Of a stretch of DNA of 64,000 nt, positions 42,971-52,499 are shown one piece after another. Under the pieces are notes generated by a model, which was not told where the DNA came from, did not search any database, and was given only the letters and a program-made list of their open reading frames with translations. The stretch comes from an uncultured Oscillospiraceae bacterium (GTDB lineage: Bacteria; Bacillota; Clostridia; Oscillospirales; Ruminococcaceae), in assembly GCA_910588145.1 (NCBI GenBank), contig CAJUPO010000003.1:124001-188000 (forward strand), read 5' to 3'. Position 1 is the stretch's first letter. Each line of letters opens with the position of its first letter. Made by a program: the position numbers and the translations under genes.

Positions 42971-45679
42971 CTATTCTTCCGCTGAATTATCAGCAGCGCT
43001 GTCTTCTGGTTTTGGTTCTTCAGGAACCGGAGCGTCCGTAACCGTCTGTACTTCATCGGATGGTTCTTCTTCTGATGATTCTTCAGAGGAATCTTCGTCT
43101 TCCTTTTTGTCCTTTTTAGGTGCGCTGTAATGATTAGAACAATAAGGAGCATTTGAAGACTTCCAGTAACCGGTTATTCCCTTTGAGCAGTATGAACCTG
43201 CTATAAGTCCGCTTGTTGTACACATTGGTGCTGAGATTACATCATCGCATTCCGGATAGCGGTTATCAGATTCTATGTTATTTGCATATTCACCGATTAT
43301 ATTATACCACACCTTTGCAGATGAAAGTCCGTGGTTAAGCTCTTCCTTTTCATCATAACCGATCCAAACGCCGCTAACGAAATCTTCTGTTAGACCTACA
43401 AAGGAAAGATCGTTCCAGTCCTGAGATGTACCGGTTTTTCCGGCAACTGTTTTGTTTGAAAGCTGTGCAGCAGTACCTGTACCGCTTTTTATTACTTCCT
43501 GAAGAAGATGATTCATAACGCAGGCGGTTTCAGGGTCAACTGCTTCATGAGGATTGCCGTCGTTTTCATAAACAACGGTTCCATCGCCTTTTTCAACTCT
43601 GCTGATTATATGAGCGTCGTAATAAGTTCCGCCGTTTCCGTATGGAATATATGCGTTAACAAGATTTTCTACTGAAACACCATAAGTCAGAGCGCCAACC
43701 GTAAGAGGAGCATAACCTATGTCTGACTGTCCGTCTTCATTCATGTCAAGGAGATCCAAACCAAGATTCTGAGTACTATAATTAAATACCGACTGCGGAG
43801 TCATTTCCTCGCAGAGCTGTGCCGGAACTGTATTTCGTGAAAGTCTGAGTGCGTCATAAATAAACAAATCGTATCTCCACCACTGGTTATCATAGTTAAC
43901 AGGCCAATCTTCTCCGTTGATTTTTATAGGAGAGTCCTTGTATTTGCTGCCCCAGTGAATGTGGTCGTTATACAATGCAAGACCGTATGTGGAAATTGGT
44001 TTGATACATGAACCGGGCTGTCTTTTTGCCATTGTAGCACGGTTGAAAGCAAGAGATTCTGTTTTTTCACCGATACCGCCTACAACGCACATAATGTTTC
44101 CCTTGTAGTCCATTGCCACAAAAGATGACTGTGGATAAATAACCTCATCATCTTTCCATGTGCAGTTGGAATCAGGGTCCATAAGATTACTGAGTTCCAG
44201 GTACTTATCTTCCACGTACTTCTGCATATCCCAGTCAACCGTAGTATATATCTGATATCCGCCTCTGTTGATTCTGACAATTGCCTCTTCCTGATCGATA
44301 CCATACTCATCCATAAGTACAGCGGCATATTCTCTCAGAGCAGTATCTACAACCCATGAGGTTGCCTTGCGTTCATCGGCAGCGTCATCAGCTTCAGCTT
44401 CTGGATGAGCCTTTTTATATTCCTCAGAATCAGTAAAAATAAGCTTTTCATCCAGGGCTTCCTTGTATTGGTCATATGAAATTGCACCGTTTTCGTACAT
44501 AAGCTCAAGCACTATTTCCTGTCTTTCACGATTGGCTTCCTTGCCGGTATTGATCCATTCTCCGTTATCGTCTTCATAGCCGGCAAAAGGATTCAGTGTT
44601 TCCGGACTTTTTGGAATAGCTGCAAGACAAGCAGCTTCTGCAATGGATAGTTCAGAAACATCCTTTCCAAAGTAATCCAAAGAAGCAAGCTGTATTCCGT
44701 TTCTCGGACCGCCAAAACCAATGTAATTCAGATAATTTTCAAGAATCTCATCCTTAGAATATTTCTTTTCAAGCTGCATTGCTCTGAAAATTTCTCTTAT
44801 TTTACGTGAAGGGCTTTTCTCATCATCTCCGGTAAGATTTTTAATAAGCTGTTGAGTAATAGTCGAGCCGCCCTGATCAGTGTCATAAATATGGATAAAC
44901 ATATTCGCAAAAGCTGCAAATGTTCGCTTATAGTCAACGCCTTCATGAAGATAGAATCGTTCATCTTCAATATTTACAAAAGCGTCACGTACATGCTGCG
45001 GAATTTTTTCAATATCGACCTTTATGCGCTGAACATTGTTTGTAACAGTATAAATATTCTTTAGCTTACCCTCAGAATCCTCAGCATACACAATGGTGTT
45101 AGCAGATGTTTCCAGAGATTTAATAGTAACGTCCGACGCTTCGTCCATAAATTCAAGAACATAAACTGTTGCGGCTGTAACAACAATTGTACCTGTTATA
45201 ATAACTATAAGAAACATTGAAAGAAGCGTTGTTCCCAAAACGGCAAAAAGCTTTTTTACGGCTGCAAGTTTAGGATTTTCCGGTTTTTTATTGTGCGGAG
45301 CAGAAGCAGAAGTTTTTGCACGAGAATTACTATTGGCTTTTTTTGTGCCTGAAGCAATTCTGTTACCGGAAGGCTGAGCATTTTTAACAGGTGAAACGCC
45401 TGTATTTCGCTTTATTGACGATGTTTTATCATTATTGCCGTTTTTCCTTGCAGCAGGCTTTTTAGAAGCAATTGCTTCGTCAGAAGCTTTTCTGCTGCCT
45501 TGTGCTGAAGAAACCTTTTTATATCCTGAACTGCCTTGAGGATAAGTTCGACCGGTATTTCCGTGCGAGGTTCGCTTTACAGAATTTCCGGTGTTATCAA
45601 GATGTGAACGTCTGGACTGAGGTGTATTTTTCCTGTCTTTTCCCTCAGGACCATTTCTGTTTGATCTGTTATCAGTCAT
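42971..45679 (-). CDS. Class A penicillin-binding protein (PBP1A)
   Basis: 902 residues, bifunctional peptidoglycan synthase. A 140-residue disordered, strongly basic cytoplasmic tail, one membrane segment (about 147-175), a transglycosylase domain with E238-D-E240 RFY and GGSTITQQLIKN near 270-281, then a transpeptidase domain with S557-C-I-K560, S614-R-N616 and K748-T-G750. The C-terminus (850-902) is an acidic Glu/Ser/Pro tail. The long basic tail is longer than in most PBP1A proteins. Own promoter; upstream of the RNA methyltransferase gene. Confidence 0.96.
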   Translation of the reverse strand: MTDNRSNRNGPEGKDRKNTPQSRRSHLDNTGNSVKRTSHGNTGRTYPQGSSGYKKVSSAQGSRKASDEAIASKKPAARKNGNNDKTSSIKRNTGVSPVKNAQPSGNRIASGTKKANSNSRAKTSASAPHNKKPENPKLAAVKKLFAVLGTTLLSMFLIVIITGTIVVTAATVYVLEFMDEASDVTIKSLETSANTIVYAEDSEGKLKNIYTVTNNVQRIKVDIEKIPQHVRDAFVNIEDERFYLHEGVDYKRTFAAFANMFIHIYDTDQGGSTITQQLIKNLTGDDEKSPSRKIREIFRAMQLEKKYSKDEILENYLNYIGFGGPRNGIQLASLDYFGKDVSELSIAEAACLAAIPKSPETLNPFAGYEDDNGEWINTGKEANRERQEIVLELMYENGAISYDQYKEALDEKLIFTDSEEYKKAHPEAEADDAADERKATSWVVDTALREYAAVLMDEYGIDQEEAIVRINRGGYQIYTTVDWDMQKYVEDKYLELSNLMDPDSNCTWKDDEVIYPQSSFVAMDYKGNIMCVVGGIGEKTESLAFNRATMAKRQPGSCIKPISTYGLALYNDHIHWGSKYKDSPIKINGEDWPVNYDNQWWRYDLFIYDALRLSRNTVPAQLCEEMTPQSVFNYSTQNLGLDLLDMNEDGQSDIGYAPLTVGALTYGVSVENLVNAYIPYGNGGTYYDAHIISRVEKGDGTVVYENDGNPHEAVDPETACVMNHLLQEVIKSGTGTAAQLSNKTVAGKTGTSQDWNDLSFVGLTEDFVSGVWIGYDEKEELNHGLSSAKVWYNIIGEYANNIESDNRYPECDDVISAPMCTTSGLIAGSYCSKGITGYWKSSNAPYCSNHYSAPKKDKKEDEDSSEESSEEEPSDEVQTVTDAPVPEEPKPEDSAADNSAEE

Positions 45680-45760
45680 TTTGTATCACCTTTGTGGAAG
45701 TACAAGCTGTACTTAAAGTATACCTTTCTTTAAATTGCCTAAAATACTTTATACATTATT

Positions 45761-45789
45761 ATTATAACATACTTTTTAATTTATGTTAA
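45761..45789 (-). promoter_or_regulatory. Sigma-A promoter of the PBP1A gene
   Basis: Minus-strand TTAACA (45789-45784), a 17-base spacer and TATAAT (45766-45761). Confidence 0.75.
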
Positions 45790-45881
45790 GTGTTTTTTAA
45801 AAAAATAAGATGGTATAATTGAAAAAATCCGGTCAATAATAAGAGAAACACAAAACTCTCTGGAAAGTAAAGGAGAAGGAA

Positions 45882-46223
45882 ATGGCAAAAAAACATATTG
45901 TATACATGATTCTTGCATCAGCGTCCGTATCTGCTATAATTATTCTTACAGCTGGTTCAATATCCGTACGTGAAAGAAGAAATTACTATGCTCAGGAGCT
46001 CAAATCTGAAGATGTGACAGAAACGCAGCCTGCAATAGGCTATTATCTCAGGGCATATGACGGAAAGATTGCAATTTTCAGAGGGGAAAGTGACACGCCT
46101 TACAGAAAGCTTGATGTAAGCCTTTCAGTAATGTCAGAGTATGATAAGGCTGTTCTTGAAAAAGGATTATATGCAGAAGACGAAAAGACCCTTAAAAGAA
46201 TGATTGAAGATTATACATCATAA
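45882..46223 (+). CDS. BofC C-terminal-like small membrane protein
   Basis: 113 residues. A membrane anchor (about 6-25) and an extracytoplasmic domain whose core, YYLRAYDGKIAIF, then YDKAVLEKGLYAEDEKTLKRMIEDY, resembles the C-terminal domain of BofC, the protein that tunes SpoIVB/pro-sigma-K signalling in spore formers. Stand-alone versions are common in Clostridia; their role is unproved. AAAGGAG precedes the ATG; a TGGTATAAT extended -10 lies at 45811-45819 without a clear -35. Confidence 0.75.
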   Translation: MAKKHIVYMILASASVSAIIILTAGSISVRERRNYYAQELKSEDVTETQPAIGYYLRAYDGKIAIFRGESDTPYRKLDVSLSVMSEYDKAVLEKGLYAEDEKTLKRMIEDYTS

Positions 46224-46256
46224 AAAATACCCGTCAGATTAATGACGGGTATTTTT
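46223..46256. terminator. Bidirectional terminator of the BofC-like gene and fba
   Basis: Stem AAAAATACCCGTCA (46223-46236)/TGACGGGTATTTTT (46243-46256), 6-base loop. Confidence 0.92.
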
Positions 46257-46274
46257 ATATTAAATAAAATTGAA

Positions 46275-47138
46275 TCAAGCCTTGTTGATTGAACCGAAAA
46301 GTTCCATCTTTTCCTTAACCTTAGCCTTGATAGCCTCAAAGCCTGGTGCAAGAAGTTTTCTTGGATCAAAGCCCTTACCCTGAAGATCCTTGCCTGCTTC
46401 AATGTATTCTCTTGTTGCTTCCTGGAATGAAAGCTGACATTCTGTATTAACGTTGATTTTAGCAACGCCAAGTGAAATTGCCTTTTTAACCATGTCATCA
46501 GGAATACCTGTACCGCCGTGAAGTACTAAAGGCATATCGCCTACTTCTTTATTTACTGCCTCAAGAGTTTCAAATGAAAGACCTGCCCAGTTTTCAGGAT
46601 ACTTACCGTGAATGTTTCCGATACCAGCTGCGAGCATTGTAACGCCCAGATCAGCGATCATCTTGCATTCCTTAGGATCAGCACATTCGCCTGCGCCTAC
46701 AACACCGTCTTCTTCGCCGCCGATAGAACCAACTTCAGCTTCAAGTGAAAGACCAAGAACGTTGCAGGTATTAACGAGTTCAGTTGTCATTCTGATGTTG
46801 TCTTCGATTGGGTAGTGAGAGCCATCAAACATGATTGAAGAGAATCCAGCGTTGATACAAGCCTTAGCGCCTTCAAAAGAACCATGGTCAAGGTGAAGTG
46901 CAACCGGAACAGTAATACCGAGTTCTTCTAGCATACCGTTAACCATGCCGACTATTGTCTTATAGCCGCACATATATTTTCCTGCACCTTCGGAAACACC
47001 TAAGATTACAGGTGAGTTGTTTTCCTGAGCTGTAAGAAGAATTGCCTTAGTCCATTCAAGATTGTTGATGTTGAACTGACCGACAGCATACTTTCCTTCT
47101 CTTGCCTTTTCAAGCATTTCTTTAGCTGAAACTAACAT
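46275..47138 (-). CDS. fba: Class II fructose-1,6-bisphosphate aldolase
   Basis: 287 residues. Zinc-dependent aldolase of glycolysis and gluconeogenesis. Visible: VALHLDHGS with catalytic Asp and the first zinc His near 80-86, EAEVGSIGG near 133, GNIHGKYPE near 178 and VLHGGTGIPD near 207. Single-gene unit with a strong promoter and an AGGAGG site. Codons are highly regular, consistent with high expression. Confidence 0.97.
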   Translation of the reverse strand: MLVSAKEMLEKAREGKYAVGQFNINNLEWTKAILLTAQENNSPVILGVSEGAGKYMCGYKTIVGMVNGMLEELGITVPVALHLDHGSFEGAKACINAGFSSIMFDGSHYPIEDNIRMTTELVNTCNVLGLSLEAEVGSIGGEEDGVVGAGECADPKECKMIADLGVTMLAAGIGNIHGKYPENWAGLSFETLEAVNKEVGDMPLVLHGGTGIPDDMVKKAISLGVAKINVNTECQLSFQEATREYIEAGKDLQGKGFDPRKLLAPGFEAIKAKVKEKMELFGSINKA

Positions 47139-47181
47139 TTTACGTCCTCCTAAATAAATTCAAAAAAATTGGAACATATTA

Positions 47182-47210
47182 ATTATAACTCATTATCAAA
47201 AAAAAAGCAA
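47182..47210 (-). promoter_or_regulatory. Sigma-A promoter of fba
   Basis: Minus-strand TTGCTT (47210-47205), a 17-base spacer and TATAAT (47187-47182). Confidence 0.75.
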
Positions 47211-47231
47211 TGGATTATGTGAAAAAAAAAT

Positions 47232-48200
47232 CTAATTATCTTTGAGCATTGAAGTAAATGCTTCAGCTGCGCCCTTTGCGTCATAGGATTTATTTTCAGA
47301 ATCCTTATCTAAAAATGCTGAAAATGTATCGTTCACATCAGCAGCTGAAATATTTTCATATTTTCCAGAACCGAAAACTGCACTGTCCCCTGTCTTTATA
47401 TTTACAGCAAGCAGAGCGCCCGCCTGGGATTCGTTTTCTGAATATTCAATTATTCCCTTATGAGCATTTGCCGCATATTCGGCAAGATCTTCTTTTTCAA
47501 TATCCGAAACAAATATAATTGTGAGTTGTTCGCCATCCGATTCTGAATCAGAGATTATACTTTCGACTTCGTTTATTTCATCCTTGCTGAGCGTACCGGA
47601 ACGGTCAACAGCGTGCTGCGGCAGAAGGGCTGATACCGAATCAAATGCTGTTTTTATCCCGTCATAGGTCTTATCTGTTACAAGTAGAGGAGAAATTTCA
47701 GCAAAGATATGCAATATTTCTTCATCAGTTATAAAAAGAGATGTATACCCGCTTCTGTATATGTAATCGTTTCCGGTTTCGTTGTTGACAAGGAAAAGGA
47801 ATCCGGGAGTATTTTTGAAAAGTTCCTTATAGCAGTTTTCAGCATATTCAGACGGTTCTGAATCCTCAAGATCATCAGTTATCATTACGCTTGCATTTAA
47901 ATGATATTTGTCAGAAATATGCAGGGCGTATGTATTTATCATTTCGTTTTCTTTATCTGTCAGCGCCTTGCATAAATCAAAAAGGTGAGTTTTGTCTGTA
48001 TCAACTGTTAGTTTAGAAAGAGCTTCGTCAGATAATTTATTTTCCTTTTGTGAAGTACTGTCAGTTTCATTTTCTAAATCTGCGGATTTTTCAGAGGTAC
48101 TGCTGTTCACGTTTTTGTTTGATACTTCTTTTATGTCGTTGCATCCTGATAAAGCTGAGATTATCAGTGTGCACACAGCGGTTATTAATAACTTTTTCAT
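47232..48200 (-). CDS. Lipoprotein with two TPM-like domains
   Basis: 322 residues. A lipoprotein signal with lipobox ALSGC (Cys about 20), a Ser/Glu-rich linker, then two similar domains (about 80-190 and 200-305), each starting with an L-x-x-x-E-x-x-x-I/V helix (LTDKENEMINTYALHI; LSKDEINEVESII) and a central strand ending in a tyrosine/phenylalanine-SG turn. This is the TPM (TLP18.3/Psb32) fold in tandem; single TPM domains have acid phosphatase or chaperone roles. Function unknown. Own promoter divergent from the ogg promoter. Confidence 0.75.
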   Translation of the reverse strand: MKKLLITAVCTLIISALSGCNDIKEVSNKNVNSSTSEKSADLENETDSTSQKENKLSDEALSKLTVDTDKTHLFDLCKALTDKENEMINTYALHISDKYHLNASVMITDDLEDSEPSEYAENCYKELFKNTPGFLFLVNNETGNDYIYRSGYTSLFITDEEILHIFAEISPLLVTDKTYDGIKTAFDSVSALLPQHAVDRSGTLSKDEINEVESIISDSESDGEQLTIIFVSDIEKEDLAEYAANAHKGIIEYSENESQAGALLAVNIKTGDSAVFGSGKYENISAADVNDTFSAFLDKDSENKSYDAKGAAEAFTSMLKDN

Positions 48201-48231
48201 AAGCTGTCTCCTGTATGATATTTATATTTAA

Positions 48232-48260
48232 ATTATATAGTTAAAACTATAAAAAGTCAA
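48232..48260 (-). promoter_or_regulatory. Sigma-A promoter of the TPM-like lipoprotein gene
   Basis: Minus-strand TTGACT (48260-48255), a 17-base spacer and TATAAT (48237-48232). Confidence 0.78.
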
Positions 48261-48268
48261 CTGCGGTA

Positions 48269-48297
48269 TTGTAAAACTATAAAAAATCATGTATAAT
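48269..48297 (+). promoter_or_regulatory. Sigma-A promoter of ogg
   Basis: TTGTAA at 48269-48274, a 17-base spacer and TATAAT at 48292-48297. Divergent from and only 8 bases away from the -35 of the lipoprotein promoter. Confidence 0.75.
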
Positions 48298-48332
48298 AAG
48301 AGGTATAAAATGACATTTTTCGGAGGATTGTA

Positions 48333-49142
48333 ATGGAATACAGGTCGGAAAACGGAAATATAATACTTTATCAGGAAGATTTTAATCTTGATGAAACACT
48401 TGACTGCGGACAGGCTTTCCGCTGGGAGAGAGCTGCCGAAGAAGACGGCAGATGTACATATAACGGCTTTTTTCTTGATAAGCCGCTGAAAATATCAGAA
48501 GCTGAGGAAAGCTGTTTTATACTTTATAATACAAGTGAAGAGGAATTTTTAACTGTATGGAAAGATTATTTTGATCTTGATACTGATTACGGAAAAATAA
48601 AGCAAAGGCTGTCAGCCGACGATACCTTGAAAAAGGCTTGTGAATTTGCCGGAGGAATAAGACTTTTGAAACAGGATAGCTGGGAATGCATATGCTCTTT
48701 TATAATATCCCAGAACAATAATATTCCACGGATTAAGGGAATTATATCAAGGCTCTGCGAGCATTACGGTCATTTTCCGTCAGCCTCTGAAATGGCTTCA
48801 GAAACAGTTGAAAGCCTTGAATATCTGCGCTCCGGATTCAGAGCAAAGTATCTTATTGACGCTGCGGTTAAAACTGCTTCCGGTGAAATAGACTTAAATG
48901 AAATAGAGAAAACGGATATTCAGCAGGCACGGCAAAAGCTCATGACGGTTAAGGGAATAGGTCCAAAAGTAGCTGAATGCGTACTGCTCTTTGGAATGTA
49001 CAGAACAGAGGCTTTTCCCGTCGATGTCTGGATCAAAAGGGTTATGGAAAAATACTATCCTGACGGACTTCCTTCATTTACAGAAGGAATAGAGGGAATT
49101 GCACAGCAATATTTATTTCATTATATAAGGAATCTGAAATAA
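48333..49142 (+). CDS. ogg: 8-oxoguanine DNA glycosylase (OGG family)
   Basis: 269 residues. The N-terminal LDCGQAFRW motif (23-31), the QNNNIPRIKGII motif (127-138) and the helix-hairpin-helix VKGIGPKVAEC with catalytic Lys212 and Asp231 (PVDVW) match OGG1-type glycosylases; the 19-residue Lys-Asp spacing equals that of human OGG1 (249/268). Removes 8-oxoguanine opposite C and nicks the strand. Single-gene unit, GGAGG before the ATG. Confidence 0.93.
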   Translation: MEYRSENGNIILYQEDFNLDETLDCGQAFRWERAAEEDGRCTYNGFFLDKPLKISEAEESCFILYNTSEEEFLTVWKDYFDLDTDYGKIKQRLSADDTLKKACEFAGGIRLLKQDSWECICSFIISQNNNIPRIKGIISRLCEHYGHFPSASEMASETVESLEYLRSGFRAKYLIDAAVKTASGEIDLNEIEKTDIQQARQKLMTVKGIGPKVAECVLLFGMYRTEAFPVDVWIKRVMEKYYPDGLPSFTEGIEGIAQQYLFHYIRNLK

Positions 49143-49147
49143 ATTGA

Positions 49148-49172
49148 AAAAGCAGGTCATAGACCTGCTTTT
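49148..49172. terminator. Bidirectional terminator of ogg and the DUF2130 gene
   Basis: Stem AAAAGCAGGTC (49148-49158)/GACCTGCTTTT (49162-49172), 3-base loop, T-runs on both strands. Confidence 0.92.
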
Positions 49173-49174
49173 TA

Positions 49175-50506
49175 TTACTTTAATTCTGCAAACTTTTTCT
49201 TCATAGTAGGATTATCTTGAGTTAATTCTTTTATAGTGAGAGAGTTTATATCATTATTGGCAAGTCGAAGATTATTTTCAGAAGAAAGAAGTGCCGTCTT
49301 AGTTTTTTGCAAATTATTAATAGCATTATCTATTTGAGCAATGGCGTCGCTAAATTTAGTACTTGCATTATTAAAATGTACATTAAATCCATCTCTAATG
49401 CTATTTATCCTATCTTCAAAATTAGTTATATCAATATTTTGATTTCTCATAACAGCAAGCTCGGACCTATATTTAAGGGAGTTCATTGCCGCATTGCGCA
49501 GAATAGTAATAATAGGAATAAAAAACTGAGGACGGATAACATACATCTTTTCGTATAAATGTGACATATCTGCGATTCCAGTATTGTAAAACTCGTTTTC
49601 AGGCTCAAGAAGAGACACAAGCACGGCGTATTCGCACTTTTTTCCTTCTCTGTCCTTATCAAGTTTTTTCAAAAACGATTCATTCTTTTTCTTTGTAGTG
49701 GTTGTATCCTGTTCATTTTTCATTTCAAACATAATAGAGATGATTTCAATTTCGTTTTCATCTACCTCACGATAAATATAATCACCCTTACTGCCCCTTT
49801 TTGCATCATTATCCTTTGCAAAATAAGCATTTCTGAAAGCGGTTGCACGCAATTTGTTAAATTCTGCTTCGCAGTGGCGTTCTAAGCTTTCACCCACCAT
49901 TTTAGTAGAAAGCTTTAATTTAAAGTCTTTATAACGCTCGATTTCTTCATCCTTGTGTTTCAGTTCAGCTTCATATTCTGCTTTCTGAACAATGTGTTTT
50001 TTTTCAAGTTCGGAAATTTGTTTTTCCTTTTCAGACATGCTTTTACTATATTCGTCTCTTTCCTTTGAAACAGCATTTATAACTGCAAGTTCAATGTCTT
50101 TTTTCTGAGAATCTATTTTGTCTTTCAGTTCAATTATTTCTCTTTCTTTATCCTTTTTAAGTAGCTCAAGCTGTTTTTCAAGTTCAGAAATTAGCTTATC
50201 CTTTTTAGATAATTCTTCTTTTTCTTTAGAAACCGCGTTATTAACTTCAAGTTCCGCTTCCTGTTTCTGAGAATCTATTTTGTTTTTTAGCCTTGCAATT
50301 TCCTTATCCTTTTCAGTAAGCTGTTCCTGTAAGACTTTGTCCTTGTACATTTCAGCAATTTTTACAGCGTTCTCGGTTTCTTCCTTTATTCGCTTATCTA
50401 CTTCTTTTTTAAACTCTTTGCTGCGAACCTGTTCAACTATAGCTGCAAGTCCGGCTTCATCTGCTTTAAAAACTTGTCCGCAGTTAGGGCATTTTATTTC
50501 AGCCAC
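49175..50506 (-). CDS. DUF2130 coiled-coil protein
   Basis: 443 residues. A zinc-ribbon-like start (CPNCGQVF at 5-12), a long coiled coil (about 40-205) with three repeats of a KLDSQKxxxELxVxNAVSKE type pattern, and the DUF2130 domain (about 210-400) with [14 protein letters not shown] and [22 protein letters not shown] in two parts, the latter resembling a restriction-endonuclease-like core (E..ExK). Homologues occur in many bacteria; function unknown, a nuclease role has been suspected from fold. AGGAGG precedes the ATG. Confidence 0.88.
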   Translation of the reverse strand: MAEIKCPNCGQVFKADEAGLAAIVEQVRSKEFKKEVDKRIKEETENAVKIAEMYKDKVLQEQLTEKDKEIARLKNKIDSQKQEAELEVNNAVSKEKEELSKKDKLISELEKQLELLKKDKEREIIELKDKIDSQKKDIELAVINAVSKERDEYSKSMSEKEKQISELEKKHIVQKAEYEAELKHKDEEIERYKDFKLKLSTKMVGESLERHCEAEFNKLRATAFRNAYFAKDNDAKRGSKGDYIYREVDENEIEIISIMFEMKNEQDTTTTKKKNESFLKKLDKDREGKKCEYAVLVSLLEPENEFYNTGIADMSHLYEKMYVIRPQFFIPIITILRNAAMNSLKYRSELAVMRNQNIDITNFEDRINSIRDGFNVHFNNASTKFSDAIAQIDNAINNLQKTKTALLSSENNLRLANNDINSLTIKELTQDNPTMKKKFAELK

Positions 50507-50580
50507 TAATATTCCTCCTTCACAAATTAATAATATTTTCTTTATTTTTCGTTTATTAACAATTTTTTTCTACATTACAA

Positions 50581-50609
50581 AGTATATCAGTAAAATTATT
50601 AAATGTCAA
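50581..50609 (-). promoter_or_regulatory. Sigma-A promoter of the DUF2130 gene
   Basis: Minus-strand TTGACA (50609-50604), a 17-base spacer and TATACT (50586-50581). Confidence 0.82.
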
Positions 50610-50673
50610 CCAGTTTTGGGCATATTTACTATGTAAATATCTGTATAAAATTAAAAACAATTATTGCGCATGG

Positions 50674-50702
50674 TTGACATTCAAATTGAAATTTTGTATA
50701 AT
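50674..50702 (+). promoter_or_regulatory. Consensus promoter of the DUF1700-DUF4097 pair
   Basis: TTGACA at 50674-50679, a 17-base spacer and TATAAT at 50697-50702: both hexamers perfect. Confidence 0.9.
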
Positions 50703-50841
50703 ATAATGGTTGTATAATGAAATAACAAATATTGATTCGGCACTTTGATACTATGTGCGGAAATAGTGCTTTATTTTACTGCATTTCTGCATATAAACTG
50801 GAACTGCTCCGAATATAAATTTAGAGGGGTTATTTTTTGTT
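50703..50841 (+). other. 130-base untranslated leader of DUF1700
   Basis: The leader is long for this genome. Weak pairing GGCAC/GTGC is visible near 50740-50780, but no named riboswitch, no leader peptide and no terminator-like T-run. Confidence 0.35.
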
Positions 50842-51441
50842 ATGAATAAATATGAATATCTTGCGGAGCTTAGAAATAATCTTTCTACACTTCCAAAATC
50901 TGAACAGGATGAAGCAGTAAAGTATTACAGAGGAGTTTTCAACGATGCAGGCAAATCAAATGAGCAGTCGGTAGTCAGAAACCTTGGGTCCCCGGAAAGT
51001 CTGGGCAATAAACTGAAAAATTCCGAAGGAAATCTTACTGAAATTCTTTATGAAACTGGTAAAAATGCTAAAAAGACTTCAGATCTTTCTGATAAAAAAA
51101 GGAAGAATTTACTTTTAATTACCACATTACTTTTTCCGATTTGGGGCAGCTTAGCCCTTGCAGTTATCGGCGCAGTATTTTTGATGTTTATTGGATTTAC
51201 AGCCATTTTTATTGCTGCTTTAATACTTGGAGTCGCCCTTATTTGCATGGGAATTGTACATATGATCGAAACAGTATCCATCGGACTTTTCCATATAGGG
51301 GCAGGCTTTGTCTTGTCCGGAACAGTACTTTTATCTTTCATGCCGGCTATGAATTTCGTTTTCTGGATATTTAAATCACTGTTAAAGTGCGGTATGCATC
51401 TTCTAAAAGTGTTTATCGGAAAACCGGAGGTGAAAGCATGA
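50842..51441 (+). CDS. DUF1700 (HAAS) membrane protein
   Basis: 199 residues. The N-terminal HAAS helix pattern (YLAELRNNLSTLPKSEQDEAVKYY in two parts, residues 5-29) and the RNLGSPESLGNKL motif define the family; three to four membrane segments follow (about 92-175). HAAS domains usually couple to PadR regulators and DUF4097 partners in envelope-stress modules; here the PadR gene is absent and the module starts at DUF1700. ATGA overlap with the next gene. Confidence 0.88.
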   Translation: MNKYEYLAELRNNLSTLPKSEQDEAVKYYRGVFNDAGKSNEQSVVRNLGSPESLGNKLKNSEGNLTEILYETGKNAKKTSDLSDKKRKNLLLITTLLFPIWGSLALAVIGAVFLMFIGFTAIFIAALILGVALICMGIVHMIETVSIGLFHIGAGFVLSGTVLLSFMPAMNFVFWIFKSLLKCGMHLLKVFIGKPEVKA

Positions 51442-52304
51442 AGAGAATAAAGTTTATTATACCTTTGGCAATTATAGTGTTAGGAATTATTTTTATGGTT
51501 ACTGGATTCTATATGGGTGCAGCAGATGATTATAAAAAATCACTTAACATAACTAATATGGAATCAGCTATTTCAGCGTCGGGAGTTAAAAATCTTGATA
51601 TTAATGTACAGGCGGCTGAATTTTTTGTGAAAGCTTCAAATGAAGTAAATGATTTTACCTTGGTTGCTGAAAATATATCAAAAAATAATCTTGATTACAG
51701 CGTAAATAACGGTACTTTTAAATTTAGATACGAGGTAAAGAAATGGTATAATTATGCAGATATGATAGGACTAATGAAAGGTAAAGGAAAAATCACACTT
51801 CTTGTTCCGGCAAATGCCGACCTTATGGATGTACAGATTGTTACGGGGCTCTCCAGAGCTGAAATTTCTTATCTTACAGCTGAACGCATTTATATAGAAT
51901 ACGGCTACGGAGGCGCAGATATAAAAAATCTTTCTGCCGACCATATAGAAGTAGGCGGAAAGCATGGAAAAGCTGAATGCTGTAACCTTAACTGCAAAAC
52001 TTCAAATATCAATTGTAAATCCGGAAAATTGTCTATTGGAAATATAAATGTAGAAAATATTGGTCTTACATGCGGTTCAGGGGATATTGAACTTAACGGC
52101 GTAATAGGCGGAGACAGCATTGTTTCATGTGGTTCTGGCGATCTGCTTATGAATATTTACGGTGATTTACACGACTTTAAGTTTGAAACTCAGGGCAAGG
52201 GAATATCGATAGACGGTAAAAAAGAAATTCCTGATAATGATAAGGGCAGTAAAAAAATCAACGCTTCATGCGGAATGGGTGAAGTAAAAATATTTTTTAA
52301 ATAA
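51438..52304 (+). CDS. DUF4097-type adhesin-like beta-repeat protein
   Basis: 288 residues. A membrane anchor (about 6-27) and an extracytoplasmic beta-helix-like DUF4097 region (60-288) built of short repeats ending in asparagine/glycine turns (NINVENIGLTCGSGDIELNG, then VSCGSGDLLMN). The ATG at 51438 overlaps the stop of DUF1700 (ATGA) with GGAGG 8 bases upstream; the longer frame to 51387 is inside that gene. Known partners of DUF1700; role in envelope stress is inferred. Confidence 0.85.
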   Translation: MKRIKFIIPLAIIVLGIIFMVTGFYMGAADDYKKSLNITNMESAISASGVKNLDINVQAAEFFVKASNEVNDFTLVAENISKNNLDYSVNNGTFKFRYEVKKWYNYADMIGLMKGKGKITLLVPANADLMDVQIVTGLSRAEISYLTAERIYIEYGYGGADIKNLSADHIEVGGKHGKAECCNLNCKTSNINCKSGKLSIGNINVENIGLTCGSGDIELNGVIGGDSIVSCGSGDLLMNIYGDLHDFKFETQGKGISIDGKKEIPDNDKGSKKINASCGMGEVKIFFK

Positions 52305-52345
52305 AAGAAAAATCATCTGAACACTAAACGAATAATGATAAAAAA

Positions 52346-52380
52346 GACCTCCTATGGCAATAGATAAACCATAGGAGGTC
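52346..52380 (+). terminator. Hairpin after the DUF4097 gene
   Basis: A 12-bp perfect stem (52346-52357 with 52369-52380); the T-run is weak (AGTTTATTT), so it may also protect the 3' end. Confidence 0.65.
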
Positions 52381-52499
52381 AGTTTATTTCTTAATTCATT
52401 TCACCAAGAAAGCGTTTATGCTGTCTGAAAATTTAGGCAGTCAGCTCTTGCGAATGGCTTTTTATATTTCAAGCAGAAATTATTTTTTTTAATATATCA

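Noticed and set aside
43141..45679. Several open frames of 60-110 codons antisense to the PBP1A gene
   Set aside because: They lack ribosome sites and follow the codon pattern of the opposite strand.
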